Part shown: positions 23,400 through 30,504 of the stretch, in pieces | Layout of the letters: every line of letters starts with the position of its first letter | Position numbering within the stretch: the stretch's first letter is position 1 | Assembly: GCA_005883135.1 (NCBI GenBank) | Contig: VAZM01000023.1 | Location: 1-38,538, forward strand | From: Alphaproteobacteria bacterium | GTDB lineage: Bacteria > Pseudomonadota > Alphaproteobacteria > Rhizobiales > Xanthobacteraceae | Direction of reading: 5' to 3' | Length of the DNA: 38,538 nucleotides | Program-made: the position numbers and the translations under genes | Notes under the pieces: model-generated | The model's database searches: none | Seen by the model: only the letters and a program-made list of their open reading frames with translations | Told to the model about the DNA's origin: nothing

Positions 23400-24283
23400 C
23401 AGCGCGTGGCTCCGTCGCTGTTGAGCGCCTGACGCAGCGCCCGGCCGACATAGACGCGCGTGAGCTCGCGTTTGTAAGCGGCCGAGCCGCGCACGTCCGT
23501 CATGCATTCGGCTTCCTCGGCCGCGGCATCGCCCGCGCGCGCGAACATCTTCTCGTCCACGGTGGCGCCGGCCAGCAATCGTTCCACTCCCTTGAGACGC
23601 GTTGCCTTCTCGGTTGCGGCGCTGACGACGACACGCGCGGATTTGACGGCGCTCCCTTCGCTCTCGAGCGCGACCGCCACGCCGAGCGCGGGCCAATCTT
23701 CGGCCGAGCCGGTGGTGACCTTGAGATACGCGGCGCGCGATCGCCCTTGCGGTGGGATGCGCAGCTCGGCGATCAGCTCGTTCTTCGCCAGCACGGTTTC
23801 GAAATAGCCGGTGAACAGGGCTTCGACCGCAATCATGCGCTCCGCCGCCTGCGCGCCGTTCGCTCCGACCACTTTGACCTCGGCATTGAGCGCGATGAGA
23901 AGCGGCGGCAAGTCCATATGCGGGTCGCCGTGCGCCAGATTGCCGCCGATGGTGGCGACGTTGCGCACGCGGATGTTGGAAAGCCGCCGCATCGCGCGCG
24001 GAATGACCGGGACGATGCGCGCCACCTCGGGCGAGCGCTCGACGAGGGCCAGCGGCGTCATGGCGCCGATGGTGAGCGCGCCGTCGGACGTCGCCGCGAT
24101 GCGGGCGTTGAGCCGCGCGAGCTTGCGCAAGCTGACGAGCCGCGTGGGGCGGAATACGCCGGCCTTCATCATCAGCATCAGCGCCGTGCCGCCGGCGATC
24201 GGCCGCACCCCGGCGTCCTCGGGGTCGAGCAGCGCGATGGCTTCGCCCAGCGAGGCGGGTTCGACGAGTTCGAACGGCGTCAT
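23399..24283 (-). CDS. Molybdenum hydroxylase FAD-binding medium subunit (CoxM-type)
   Basis: FAD subunit passing electrons from the iron-sulfur subunit to an acceptor. 294 residues. It starts FELVEPASLGEAIALL; FAD motifs are PIAGGTALM (about 28-36) and VATIGGNLAHGDPHMDLPP, the two glycine-rich loops of the VAO/PCMH-type fold. The C-terminal domain (LTRVYVGRALRQAL) is normal. The start overlaps the end of the coxG-like gene by 4 bp, and the stop overlaps the large-subunit ATG (TGATG). The order FAD, Mo, FeS is that of cox operons. Confidence 0.93.
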   Translation of the reverse strand: MTPFELVEPASLGEAIALLDPEDAGVRPIAGGTALMLMMKAGVFRPTRLVSLRKLARLNARIAATSDGALTIGAMTPLALVERSPEVARIVPVIPRAMRRLSNIRVRNVATIGGNLAHGDPHMDLPPLLIALNAEVKVVGANGAQAAERMIAVEALFTGYFETVLAKNELIAELRIPPQGRSRAAYLKVTTGSAEDWPALGVAVALESEGSAVKSARVVVSAATEKATRLKGVERLLAGATVDEKMFARAGDAAAEEAECMTDVRGSAAYKRELTRVYVGRALRQALNSDGATR

Positions 24284-24750
24284 GTGGCGGTCTCGGATCG
24301 AGGTTGGGACTCGGCGAAGGCCGCGCGCATGCGCTCGGCGAAGCGCCGCTCCATGTCTTTGGCCTTGGCACGCAACACCGGCTGGCCGAGGCTGCCGAGC
24401 TTGCCGGTGAGCGCCGCGTCGACTTCGTAGCTCACCTTGGTGCCGCCGTCGTGTTCGGCGAGCCGCGTCAGCGAGCGCGCGGTCAGCCGTCCGACGATGC
24501 CGAGCGGCGTCCCCTCGATTTTGGCCTCGATCTCGGCCGGCGGGTCCGCCCGCGCCACTTCGACTGTCACGTTGAACTTGAACTTGAGATACGCGACCTT
24601 GGTGTCCAGCACCGCGGTGTAATGGTCGGCGTCGATTTCGTTTAAATCCTGCACGCCCTCGACGCAGGCGGCGAAGAAGCGCGCGTCGCGCAGCTTCGCG
24701 AACACCGCCGTGCGCGGCGCGTTCAGCCAGATATCGCCGGTGAACTTCAT
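24280..24750 (-). CDS. CoxG-like SRPBCC protein
   Basis: Carbon-monoxide-dehydrogenase subunit G family (SRPBCC fold). In CO oxidisers CoxG helps recruit the enzyme to the membrane; in other clusters the role is unknown. 156 residues: FTGDIWLNAPRTAVFAKL, ACVEGVQDLNEID, YTAVLDTKVAYLKFKFNVTVEV and HDGGTKVSYEVDAALTGKLGSLG are family signatures. The usual C-terminal hydrophobic anchor seen in some CoxG proteins is absent. First gene of the block. Its promoter should lie in the 24751-24950 interval. Confidence 0.88.
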   Translation of the reverse strand: MKFTGDIWLNAPRTAVFAKLRDARFFAACVEGVQDLNEIDADHYTAVLDTKVAYLKFKFNVTVEVARADPPAEIEAKIEGTPLGIVGRLTARSLTRLAEHDGGTKVSYEVDAALTGKLGSLGQPVLRAKAKDMERRFAERMRAAFAESQPRSETAT

Positions 24751-25096
24751 GACTTACATCACCGGCGCGGTCTCCGCGCCCTCAGGTCTGGCGGACGGCA
24801 TTGCACGCAACGAGTCCCGGCGGGTCGGCCCGGGGGGAGGAACAACGGACGGTTGGGCCGCCGCCGAATAGTCGCGCATCGACTGGAGGAGGTCAAAACT
24901 GGCGGACGGCGGAGCCAACCGACGCGGGTACGGGGCAAGCCGCTCAAGCAATGGTTGACCGCAGCGAACCCCAGACGGAAATTATTGCACAAAATGGTGC
25001 CATATTACCACTTTTCAGGCAAAGTTCCCGGAACGGATTGGCGGCTTCCGAGTTTTCTACTGGCTCGACAGAGACTGAAGCATCGGAGAGGAAGCC
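24751..25096. other. Divergent intergenic region, partly AT-rich
   Basis: No repeat or recognisable gene. It must contain the promoter for the Mo-hydroxylase block (leftward) and probably one for the 33-codon gene (rightward). From about 24975 to 25020 the sequence is markedly AT-richer than the surroundings (AAATTATTGCACAAAATGG, CCATATTACCAC). A possible rightward -35 is TTGACC at 24955-24960, with a weak -10 AAATTA at 24979-24984 (18-base spacer); this is a poor match and only a suggestion. Confidence 0.35.
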
Positions 25097-25198
25097 ATGT
25101 GGATTTCGCTGTTTACGCTCGCCTGCGGCGCCGCGGTCTGTCTGGGTGCGGCAGCCGTGATGATGGAGCGCGGAGGGCAGCAACTCCTGCGCCGTTAG
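25097..25198 (+). CDS. 33-residue single-pass membrane microprotein
   Basis: Short gene: M-W-I-S-L-F-T-L-A-C-G-A-A-V-C-L-G-A-A-A-V-M-M, then E-R-G-G-Q-Q-L-L-R-R, stop TAG. A strong purine-rich ribosome-binding site (GGAGAGGAAG) precedes ATG 25097 at normal spacing, and a strong intrinsic terminator begins 26 bases after the stop. The product would be one transmembrane helix (about residues 3-22, with two Cys) and a short charged, basic tail that should face the cytoplasm. No family recognised. The ribosome-binding site, gene and terminator together form a complete small transcription unit in a genome region otherwise short of clear terminators, which is the main evidence that it is real. Confidence 0.6.
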   Translation: MWISLFTLACGAAVCLGAAAVMMERGGQQLLRR

Positions 25199-25224
25199 CG
25201 ATTTGCGCATGGCGGGACCTGAGC

Positions 25225-25257
25225 GGCGGGCGGCCCCGGGCCGCCCGCCTTTGTTTT
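25225..25257 (+). terminator. Intrinsic terminator after the 33-codon gene
   Basis: A perfect 10-bp stem GGCGGGCGGC / GCCGCCCGCC (25225-25234 and 25240-25249) with loop CCCGG is followed directly by TTTGTTTT. It does not belong to any repeat family in the window. Confidence 0.85.
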
Positions 25258-25377
25258 GCGCACCGTCGGCATTTGCGTCGCGCCAATGCCTGCGGTTTGC
25301 CCTACCGCGACGGGACGATTGTCCTTTTGCCCAAATTATCGTCTCTTAAGCGAGCGGCACCCGCTGCCGCGGCACGT

Positions 25378-25454
25378 GCCCTCGCCCCGCTTGCGGGGAG
25401 AGGGCCCTTACCCCAGCCCTCTCCCCGCTTGCGGGGAGAGGGAGCAGACCGAAC
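25378..25454. repeat. Partial family C element upstream of the Aas-like gene
   Basis: Two short hairpins in series (CTCGCCCCGCTTGCGGGGAG, then CTCTCCCCGCTTGCGGGGAG) ending GCAGACCGA. The region 25258-25377 holds nothing recognisable. The frame of the downstream gene is open through this element to 25256, but the repeat-derived residues are not part of the protein. Confidence 0.8.
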
Positions 25455-25507
25455 CAGCGTTTGTCGCGCATCTGGGCCCCGCGCCCGTTGGAACCAGCGG
25501 AAAAGCC

Positions 25508-28500
25508 ATGTCCTCGTCTCTGCTGATGACGCGGCGCTTCGCGCCCCTGTTCTGGACCCAGTTTTTCGCGGCGTTCAGCGACAATTTCCTCAAGAACGCG
25601 CTGGTCTTCCTGATCCTGTTCCATATCGGCGGCGCCGACGCCGAGGCGCTCATCACGCTCGCCGCCGCCGTCTTCATCGCGCCCTACTTTTTTCTCTCCG
25701 CGCTCGGCGGCGAGCTCGCCGACCGCTTCGACAAGGCCGTGGTCGCGCGGCGGCTCAAGTTTGTCGAGATCGGCATCGCCTTCATCGCCGTCGTCGGGTT
25801 TAGCCTGCATTCGGTGCCGCTCCTGTTCTTTGCGCTGTTTCTGTTCGGCGTGATCGCCGCGCTGTTCGGACCGATCAAATACGGGATCCTTCCCGATCAT
25901 CTCGCCCGCTCGGAGCTTCCCGCCGGCAACGCACTGGTGGAGGGCGCGACCTTCATCGCCATCCTGCTCGGCACGATCGTCGGCGGCATTGCCGCCAAGG
26001 ACGGCGGCGATCCCGCGCATTTCGCCTTCCTCATGATCATCTTCTCGTTGCTGTGCTGGGGCGCGAGCCTGTTCATCCCGCGCACAGGAGAAGGCGCGCC
26101 CGATCTCAAGGTGCAGGCGAACGTCCTGCGCTCGACGGTCGGGCTCCTGAATTTTCTGCGCGAGGACCGCCGCCTGTGGTGGGGCGCGATGGTGACGAGC
26201 TGGTTCTGGCTTGTGGGCGCGGTGTCGCTGTCGCTGATGCCGCCACTGGTCAAAAACGTGCTCGGTGGCAACGAAGAGGTGGTGACCACGTGTTTGGCCA
26301 TCTTCTCGATCTCGATCGCCATCGGTTCCGGGCTGGCAGCCTGGTTAGCAGCGGGCCGGATCATTCTCCTGCCCACCGTCATCGGCGCCGTCCTGCTCGG
26401 CTTGGCCGCAATCGACCTCGGCTTCTCCACGCTCGGCGCCGCGCCGGTCCGCAGCCTCGACGGCTATTTCGCGATCTTTACCAGCGCTCGCGGGCTGCAC
26501 CTGGCGCTGGATCTCGCTAGCCTGGCAGCGGCCGGCGGGCTCTTCATCGTGCCGACCTTTGCGGCGGTGCAGGCCTGGGCCGGCGCCGATCGTCGCGCGC
26601 GCGTGGTGGCCGCGGTCAACGTGCTCAATGCCGCGTTCATGGCCAGCAGCACGGTGATCGTGGCCATGCTGCAGACGGTGGGCATGACGTCGTCGCAGCT
26701 GTTCATCTTGCTCGGCGCTGCGAGCCTCGTGGTGGCGGTCGCGGTCGGCCGCACCATGCCCGCGAGCGCGCTGAGCGATGCGCTCTCCATTCTCTACCGC
26801 GCGCTGTTCCGGATGGAGGTCAAGGGTATCGACAATCTCAACACGGCCGCTTCCAACCGAATCATCGCGCTCAACCACGTGAGCTTCCTCGATGCGGGTC
26901 TTGCGCTCTCGCTCCTCAACAACAACCCGGTATTCGCCATCGACGTCGGCATCGCGCAGCTGTGGTGGGTTCGCCCGTTCGTCAAGCTGACCAATGCGAT
27001 GAAGCTCGATCCGTTAAAGCCGATGGCGGTGCGCTCGCTCATCGAGGCGGTGAAGGCGGGCAATCCCCTCATCATCTTTCCCGAGGGGCGCATCACCGTG
27101 ACCGGCAGCCTGATGAAAGTCTATGACGGCGCCGCCTTGGTTGCCGATAAGACCAACGCCGAGATCGTGCCGGTGCGCATCGAAGGCCTGGAGCAGACGC
27201 CGTTCAGCCGGCTCAAGCGCGCTCAGGTACGCAGGCGCTGGTTTCCCAAGGTCACGGTGACGATTCTCGAGCCGGTGCGGCTCACCGTCGACCCCGAGCT
27301 CAAAGGGCGCAAGCGGCGGCTCGCCGCCGGCGCCGCGCTCTACGGCATCATGTCCGATCTTGTGTTCCGCACCACCTCGACCGATCGCACCATGGTGCAG
27401 GCGGTGCTGCAAGCCGCGGACACCCACGGGCGCGGGCGGATCGCGATCGAAGACCCCGTCACCGGGACGCTCTCCTACAAGCGCCTGCTCGTCGGCGCCG
27501 CCATCCTCGGCGCCAAGCTAATGCCGCTGGCCCCGGGGGGCCGCGCGATCGGTGTCATGCTGCCGAACGCGAACGGCGCCGTCGTCGCCATTCTGGGCTT
27601 GATGACGGCTGGCCGCGTGCCGGCGATGATCAACTTCACGGCCGGCGCCGCAAACATCCTTTCCGCCTGCACGGCGGCGCAGATCGACACCATCGTTTCA
27701 TCGCGGACTTTCGTCGAGAAGGCTCGGCTGCGCAACTTGGTTGCCGCGATCGAGAAGGCGGTCAAGATCGTCTATCTCGAGGACATCCGCGCCGGCATCA
27801 CGCTCGGTGACAAGCTCCGCGGCCTGATCAACGCCAACACGCCGCTCATCTCGCGCAAGCCCGACGACTGGGCCGCGATCCTGTTCACGTCGGGCTCGGA
27901 GGGCGTGCCGAAGGGCGTCGTGCTCTCCCACCGCAACATGCTGGCCAACGCCGCGCAGGCCGCAGCACGCATCGATTTCGGCCGGGAGGACAAGGTGTTC
28001 AACGTCCTGCCGGTATTCCATTCATTCGGGCTCACGGTCGGCGTGATGCTGCCGCTGGTGTTCGGCGTGCGCGTTTATCTCTATCCCTCGCCGCTGCACT
28101 ACCGCACCGTCGCGGAGCTGATCTACGCGGTGAACGCCACGATCATGTTCGGCACCGATACCTTCTTGGCCGGCTATGCGCGGGCGGCGCACCCTTACGA
28201 TTTCCGCTCGCTGCGCTACATCCTCGCAGGCGCCGTGCCGGTCAAGGAGACGACGCGGCGCGTCTACATGGAGAAGTTCGGCCTGCGCATTCTCGAAGGT
28301 TACGGCGTCACCGAGACCGCGCCCGCGCTCGCCTTGAACACGCCCATGTTCAACAAGTTCGGCACCGTCGGGCGCATCCTGCCCGGCATGGAGGCGCGGC
28401 TGGAGAAGGTCGAGGGGGTGGAGGAAGGCGGCCGCCTCTACGTGCGCGGACCCAACGTGATGCTTGGCTACCTTAAGGTCGACAATCCCGGCGTGCTCGA

Positions 28501-28927
28501 GCCGCCGGCCGAAGGCTGGCACGATACCGGCGACATCGTTACCATCGATGAGCAGGGCTTCGTCACCATCAAGGGCCGCGCCAGGCGTTTCGCGAAGGTC
28601 GGCGGCGAGATGATCTCGCTCGCCGCGGTCGAGGCGCTGGCGTCGGAGCTGTGGCCGGACGTGCTTTCCGCGGTCGTCGCCGTGCCCGATCCGCGCCGGG
28701 GCGAGCGGCTCATTCTGCTCACCCAGCAAAAGGGCGCGGCACGGGCCGAGTTTCAGAGCTTCGCCAAGGCAAAGCATGCCTCCGATCTGATGATCCCGTC
28801 CGAGGTCTGGGTATTCGACAAGCTGCCCGTGCTCGGCACGGGGAAGGTCGACATGATGGCGCTGGGCAAGCTGGTCGAAGAGCGCCTTGCCGCCAAACCG
28901 GACACCATGGCGCGCGCGAGCGCATGA
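25508..28927 (+). CDS. Trifunctional lysophospholipid transporter / acyltransferase / acyl-[ACP] synthetase (LplT-Aas fusion)
   Basis: 1139 residues combining three activities used to recycle lyso-phospholipids at the inner membrane. Residues 1 to ~420: a major-facilitator domain of LplT type (APLFWTQFFAAFSDNFLKNA start, about 12 helices) that flips lysophosphatidylethanolamine inward. Residues ~435-620: a PlsC-like acyltransferase with the catalytic HX4D motif His457...Asp462 (NHVSFLD) and FPEGR at 524-528. Residues ~640-1130: an AMP-binding acyl-ACP/CoA ligase with the P-loop-like FTSGSEGVPKG (793-803), EGYGVTETAP and HDTGDIVTIDEQGF. E. coli keeps LplT and Aas separate; fused forms occur in other proteobacteria. 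ATG 25508 (MSSSLLMTRRFAPLF) is chosen because it directly precedes the first helix and has a purine-rich stretch (GCGGAAAAG) upstream. Confidence 0.92.
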   Translation: MSSSLLMTRRFAPLFWTQFFAAFSDNFLKNALVFLILFHIGGADAEALITLAAAVFIAPYFFLSALGGELADRFDKAVVARRLKFVEIGIAFIAVVGFSLHSVPLLFFALFLFGVIAALFGPIKYGILPDHLARSELPAGNALVEGATFIAILLGTIVGGIAAKDGGDPAHFAFLMIIFSLLCWGASLFIPRTGEGAPDLKVQANVLRSTVGLLNFLREDRRLWWGAMVTSWFWLVGAVSLSLMPPLVKNVLGGNEEVVTTCLAIFSISIAIGSGLAAWLAAGRIILLPTVIGAVLLGLAAIDLGFSTLGAAPVRSLDGYFAIFTSARGLHLALDLASLAAAGGLFIVPTFAAVQAWAGADRRARVVAAVNVLNAAFMASSTVIVAMLQTVGMTSSQLFILLGAASLVVAVAVGRTMPASALSDALSILYRALFRMEVKGIDNLNTAASNRIIALNHVSFLDAGLALSLLNNNPVFAIDVGIAQLWWVRPFVKLTNAMKLDPLKPMAVRSLIEAVKAGNPLIIFPEGRITVTGSLMKVYDGAALVADKTNAEIVPVRIEGLEQTPFSRLKRAQVRRRWFPKVTVTILEPVRLTVDPELKGRKRRLAAGAALYGIMSDLVFRTTSTDRTMVQAVLQAADTHGRGRIAIEDPVTGTLSYKRLLVGAAILGAKLMPLAPGGRAIGVMLPNANGAVVAILGLMTAGRVPAMINFTAGAANILSACTAAQIDTIVSSRTFVEKARLRNLVAAIEKAVKIVYLEDIRAGITLGDKLRGLINANTPLISRKPDDWAAILFTSGSEGVPKGVVLSHRNMLANAAQAAARIDFGREDKVFNVLPVFHSFGLTVGVMLPLVFGVRVYLYPSPLHYRTVAELIYAVNATIMFGTDTFLAGYARAAHPYDFRSLRYILAGAVPVKETTRRVYMEKFGLRILEGYGVTETAPALALNTPMFNKFGTVGRILPGMEARLEKVEGVEEGGRLYVRGPNVMLGYLKVDNPGVLEPPAEGWHDTGDIVTIDEQGFVTIKGRARRFAKVGGEMISLAAVEALASELWPDVLSAVVAVPDPRRGERLILLTQQKGAARAEFQSFAKAKHASDLMIPSEVWVFDKLPVLGTGKVDMMALGKLVEERLAAKPDTMARASA

Positions 28928-28965
28928 TCGGCACCGTCCCAGTCATTGGCTCGTCATGCCCGGCA

Positions 28966-29007
28966 ACGCAGTCAAGCTTGCGCAGACTGCGTAAACTTGT
29001 CTGGCGC
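28966..29007. repeat. Possible palindromic element F (single copy in window)
   Basis: ACGCAGTC-AAGCTTGCGCA-GACTGCGT gives an 8-bp stem, followed by AAACTTGTCTGGCGC. It sits exactly in the loop of the left arm of a B element (CCCGGCA | TGCCGGG). Only one copy is seen here, so family status is inferred from its position. Confidence 0.6.
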
Positions 29008-29059
29008 TGCCGGGTATCCACGTCTTCCTCGTTGAGGCAACAAAGTCGTGGATGGCATC

Positions 29060-29124
29060 GGAACCTGGGCTTGCCCGAGTTCCGCGTCATAAAGTGCCGC
29101 AAGTCGGGTAAACCCGACTTGCGG
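29060..29124. repeat. Twin-hairpin element E, copy 3
   Basis: GGAACCTGGG-CTTG-CCCGAGTTCC (one mismatch), linker GCGTCATAAAGTGC, then CGCAAGTCGGG-TAAA-CCCGACTTGCG. Same order and orientation as copy 1. Confidence 0.85.
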
Positions 29125-29171
29125 GGACACAAGCGCGTTCACGCGCGTCTTCCGACGCGCTATGCCCGGCC

Positions 29172-30356
29172 ATGACGGAGTGGCCGCCGCTGCCGCCGCG
29201 GCTCAAGCGGATTGTCGAGGCTGAATATCCGCGCTTCAGTGCCGCCGAGATGGCGCGCCGGCGCGGCGCAATCGAAACGGTGCTCGCCGAAGCGGACTGC
29301 GACCATCTCGTATTCTACGGGGCAAACCGCGCCGGCTCTGCGGTGCAGTGGTTCACCCAATGGCCGGTGACCACGGAGGCAATCGGCGTGCTCACGCCGG
29401 GCGTGCGCGATGCGCTGTTCGTGCAATGGATCAACCACGCGCCGCTGGCGAAGCGGCTCGCCACCGAGGCGGATGTCGCTTGGGGCGGCGAATCATCCAT
29501 CCGCGCCGCCATCGCGGTGCTCGAAACGCGCGGCGCGCGTGAAAATCGCGTCGGCGTGATCGGTCCGATGGGTTTCGTCCAGCATGCGGCGCTCGCTGCG
29601 CGCTTCGGCAAAATCGCCGACCTAAACCGCGCCTATGTTCGGTTACGTCGGGTAAAGTCGCAGGAAGAGATCGATTGGCTGCGCATCGGCGCCTGGCTCA
29701 GCGATCGCGGTATGGCCGGGCTGCGCGACGGGCTCGCCGTCGGCCTGACCGAGCGCGCGCTCGGCGACCTGATCGAGCGCGCCTATACCCGCGAGGGCGG
29801 CAGCAACGTCATCCATTTCATCGGCGCGACGTCCATGCGCGACCCGCAGCTTCCCGTGCCGGCGCAGTTTCCCTCGACGCGGCGCGTAGCCAACGGCGAC
29901 ATCGTTTTCGCGGAGATCAGCGCGGCGTTTTGGGATCATTCCGGCCAGGTGCTGCGCAGCTTCGCCGTCGGCGATGAGCCGCCGCCGCTCTATCGCGCGC
30001 TGCACGCCGCCGCCGACGCGGCCTTCGATGCGGTCGCGGCGGTGCTCAAGCACGGGGCCCCGCCGGCGCAGTTGGTCGAGGCCTCCGCCGTCATCGAGGA
30101 CGCCGGCTTCACCATCATCGACGATCTCCTACACGGCTACGGCGGGGGTTACTTCCCGCCCATCCTCGGCAGCAAGAGCCGCCCCGCCGGGCCAATACCG
30201 GCCGAGCCGTTCGAGGCCGGCATGACTGTCGTGGTGCAGCCCAATGTGGTCACACGCGACGGCAAGGCGGGCGTACAGACCGGGGAACTCTTGCTGATCA
30301 CGGACACCGGCGTGGAACGGCTGCACGCATTCCCGCGCGGCTTCGCGCGGGTGTGA
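29172..30356 (+). CDS. M24-fold (creatinase/Xaa-Pro peptidase-like) protein lacking canonical metal ligands
   Basis: 394 residues with the two-domain layout of the family: an N-terminal creatinase-like domain (about 25-160, CDHLVFYGANRAGSAVQWFT) and a C-terminal pita-bread domain (165-385, VKSQEEIDWLRIGAWLSDRGM). Aligned by eye with aminopeptidase P/methionine aminopeptidase, the dinuclear-metal ligands Asp, Asp, His and Glu fall on Glu248, Gln259, Tyr323 and Gln356, and the last Glu is not in place (GVQTGELLL). A metallopeptidase mechanism is therefore unlikely; creatinase is a precedent for a non-metal hydrolase on this fold, and a binding role is also possible. The only in-frame start before the conserved PRFSAAEMARR is ATG 29172, which is the terminal CATGACG of a repeat B element. 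Cytosolic, monocistronic. Confidence 0.8.
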   Translation: MTEWPPLPPRLKRIVEAEYPRFSAAEMARRRGAIETVLAEADCDHLVFYGANRAGSAVQWFTQWPVTTEAIGVLTPGVRDALFVQWINHAPLAKRLATEADVAWGGESSIRAAIAVLETRGARENRVGVIGPMGFVQHAALAARFGKIADLNRAYVRLRRVKSQEEIDWLRIGAWLSDRGMAGLRDGLAVGLTERALGDLIERAYTREGGSNVIHFIGATSMRDPQLPVPAQFPSTRRVANGDIVFAEISAAFWDHSGQVLRSFAVGDEPPPLYRALHAAADAAFDAVAAVLKHGAPPAQLVEASAVIEDAGFTIIDDLLHGYGGGYFPPILGSKSRPAGPIPAEPFEAGMTVVVQPNVVTRDGKAGVQTGELLLITDTGVERLHAFPRGFARV

Positions 30357-30380
30357 GGTTCGCCGCGCATAGATTCAGCG

Positions 30381-30489
30381 CGGTCATTCCGGGGCGCGGG
30401 CGAAAGCCTGCGAACCCGGAATCCATATCCCCGGCCCGTGACTATGGATTCCGGCTCTCGCCGCTACCGCGGCCTCGGCCGGAATGACG
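30381..30489. repeat. Diverged family B-like palindrome
   Basis: GGTCATTCCGGGGCGCGGGC...AACCCGGAATCCATA on the left and TATGGATTCCGGCTCTCGCC...GGCCGGAATGACG on the right. It has the same TCATTCC/GGAATGA ends and GGATTCC core logic as B but different internal stems. It fills the convergent space between the M24-fold and CMD-family genes. Confidence 0.75.
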
Positions 30490-30504
30490 CAGCAATAGGC
30501 CTAA

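Larger units (their letters stand above)
28952..29177. repeat. Family B element carrying three nested inserts (F, E and D)
   Basis: The left arm CGTCATGCCCGGCA / TGCCGGGTATCCACG has a ~42-base insert F in its loop (28966-29007). The right arm, GTCGTGGATGGC...GCCCGGCCATGACG, holds E (29060-29124) and then D (29130-29164). The final CATGACG of the element overlaps the ATG of the M24-fold gene at 29172. Confidence 0.87.

Noticed and set aside
21093-23432. 779-codon open frame antisense to the Mo-hydroxylase large subunit
   Set aside because: An exact shadow of a clearly recognised gene; repetitive V-D-A-D-D type composition.
23400-24371. 324-codon upstream extension of the Mo-hydroxylase large subunit
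   Set aside because: It lies antiframe over the FAD subunit gene and has no homology-like content; ATG 23399 overlaps the FAD subunit stop and gives the standard start.
21063-24750. True aerobic CO dehydrogenase operon
   Set aside because: The large-subunit loop is ALRGFG, lacking the Cys of AYXCSFR; coxD/coxE-type maturation genes are also absent from the window.
24955-24984. Sigma-70-like promoter for the 33-codon gene
   Set aside because: TTGACC with AAATTA at 18 bases is too weak a match to call as a feature; mentioned only as a possibility.
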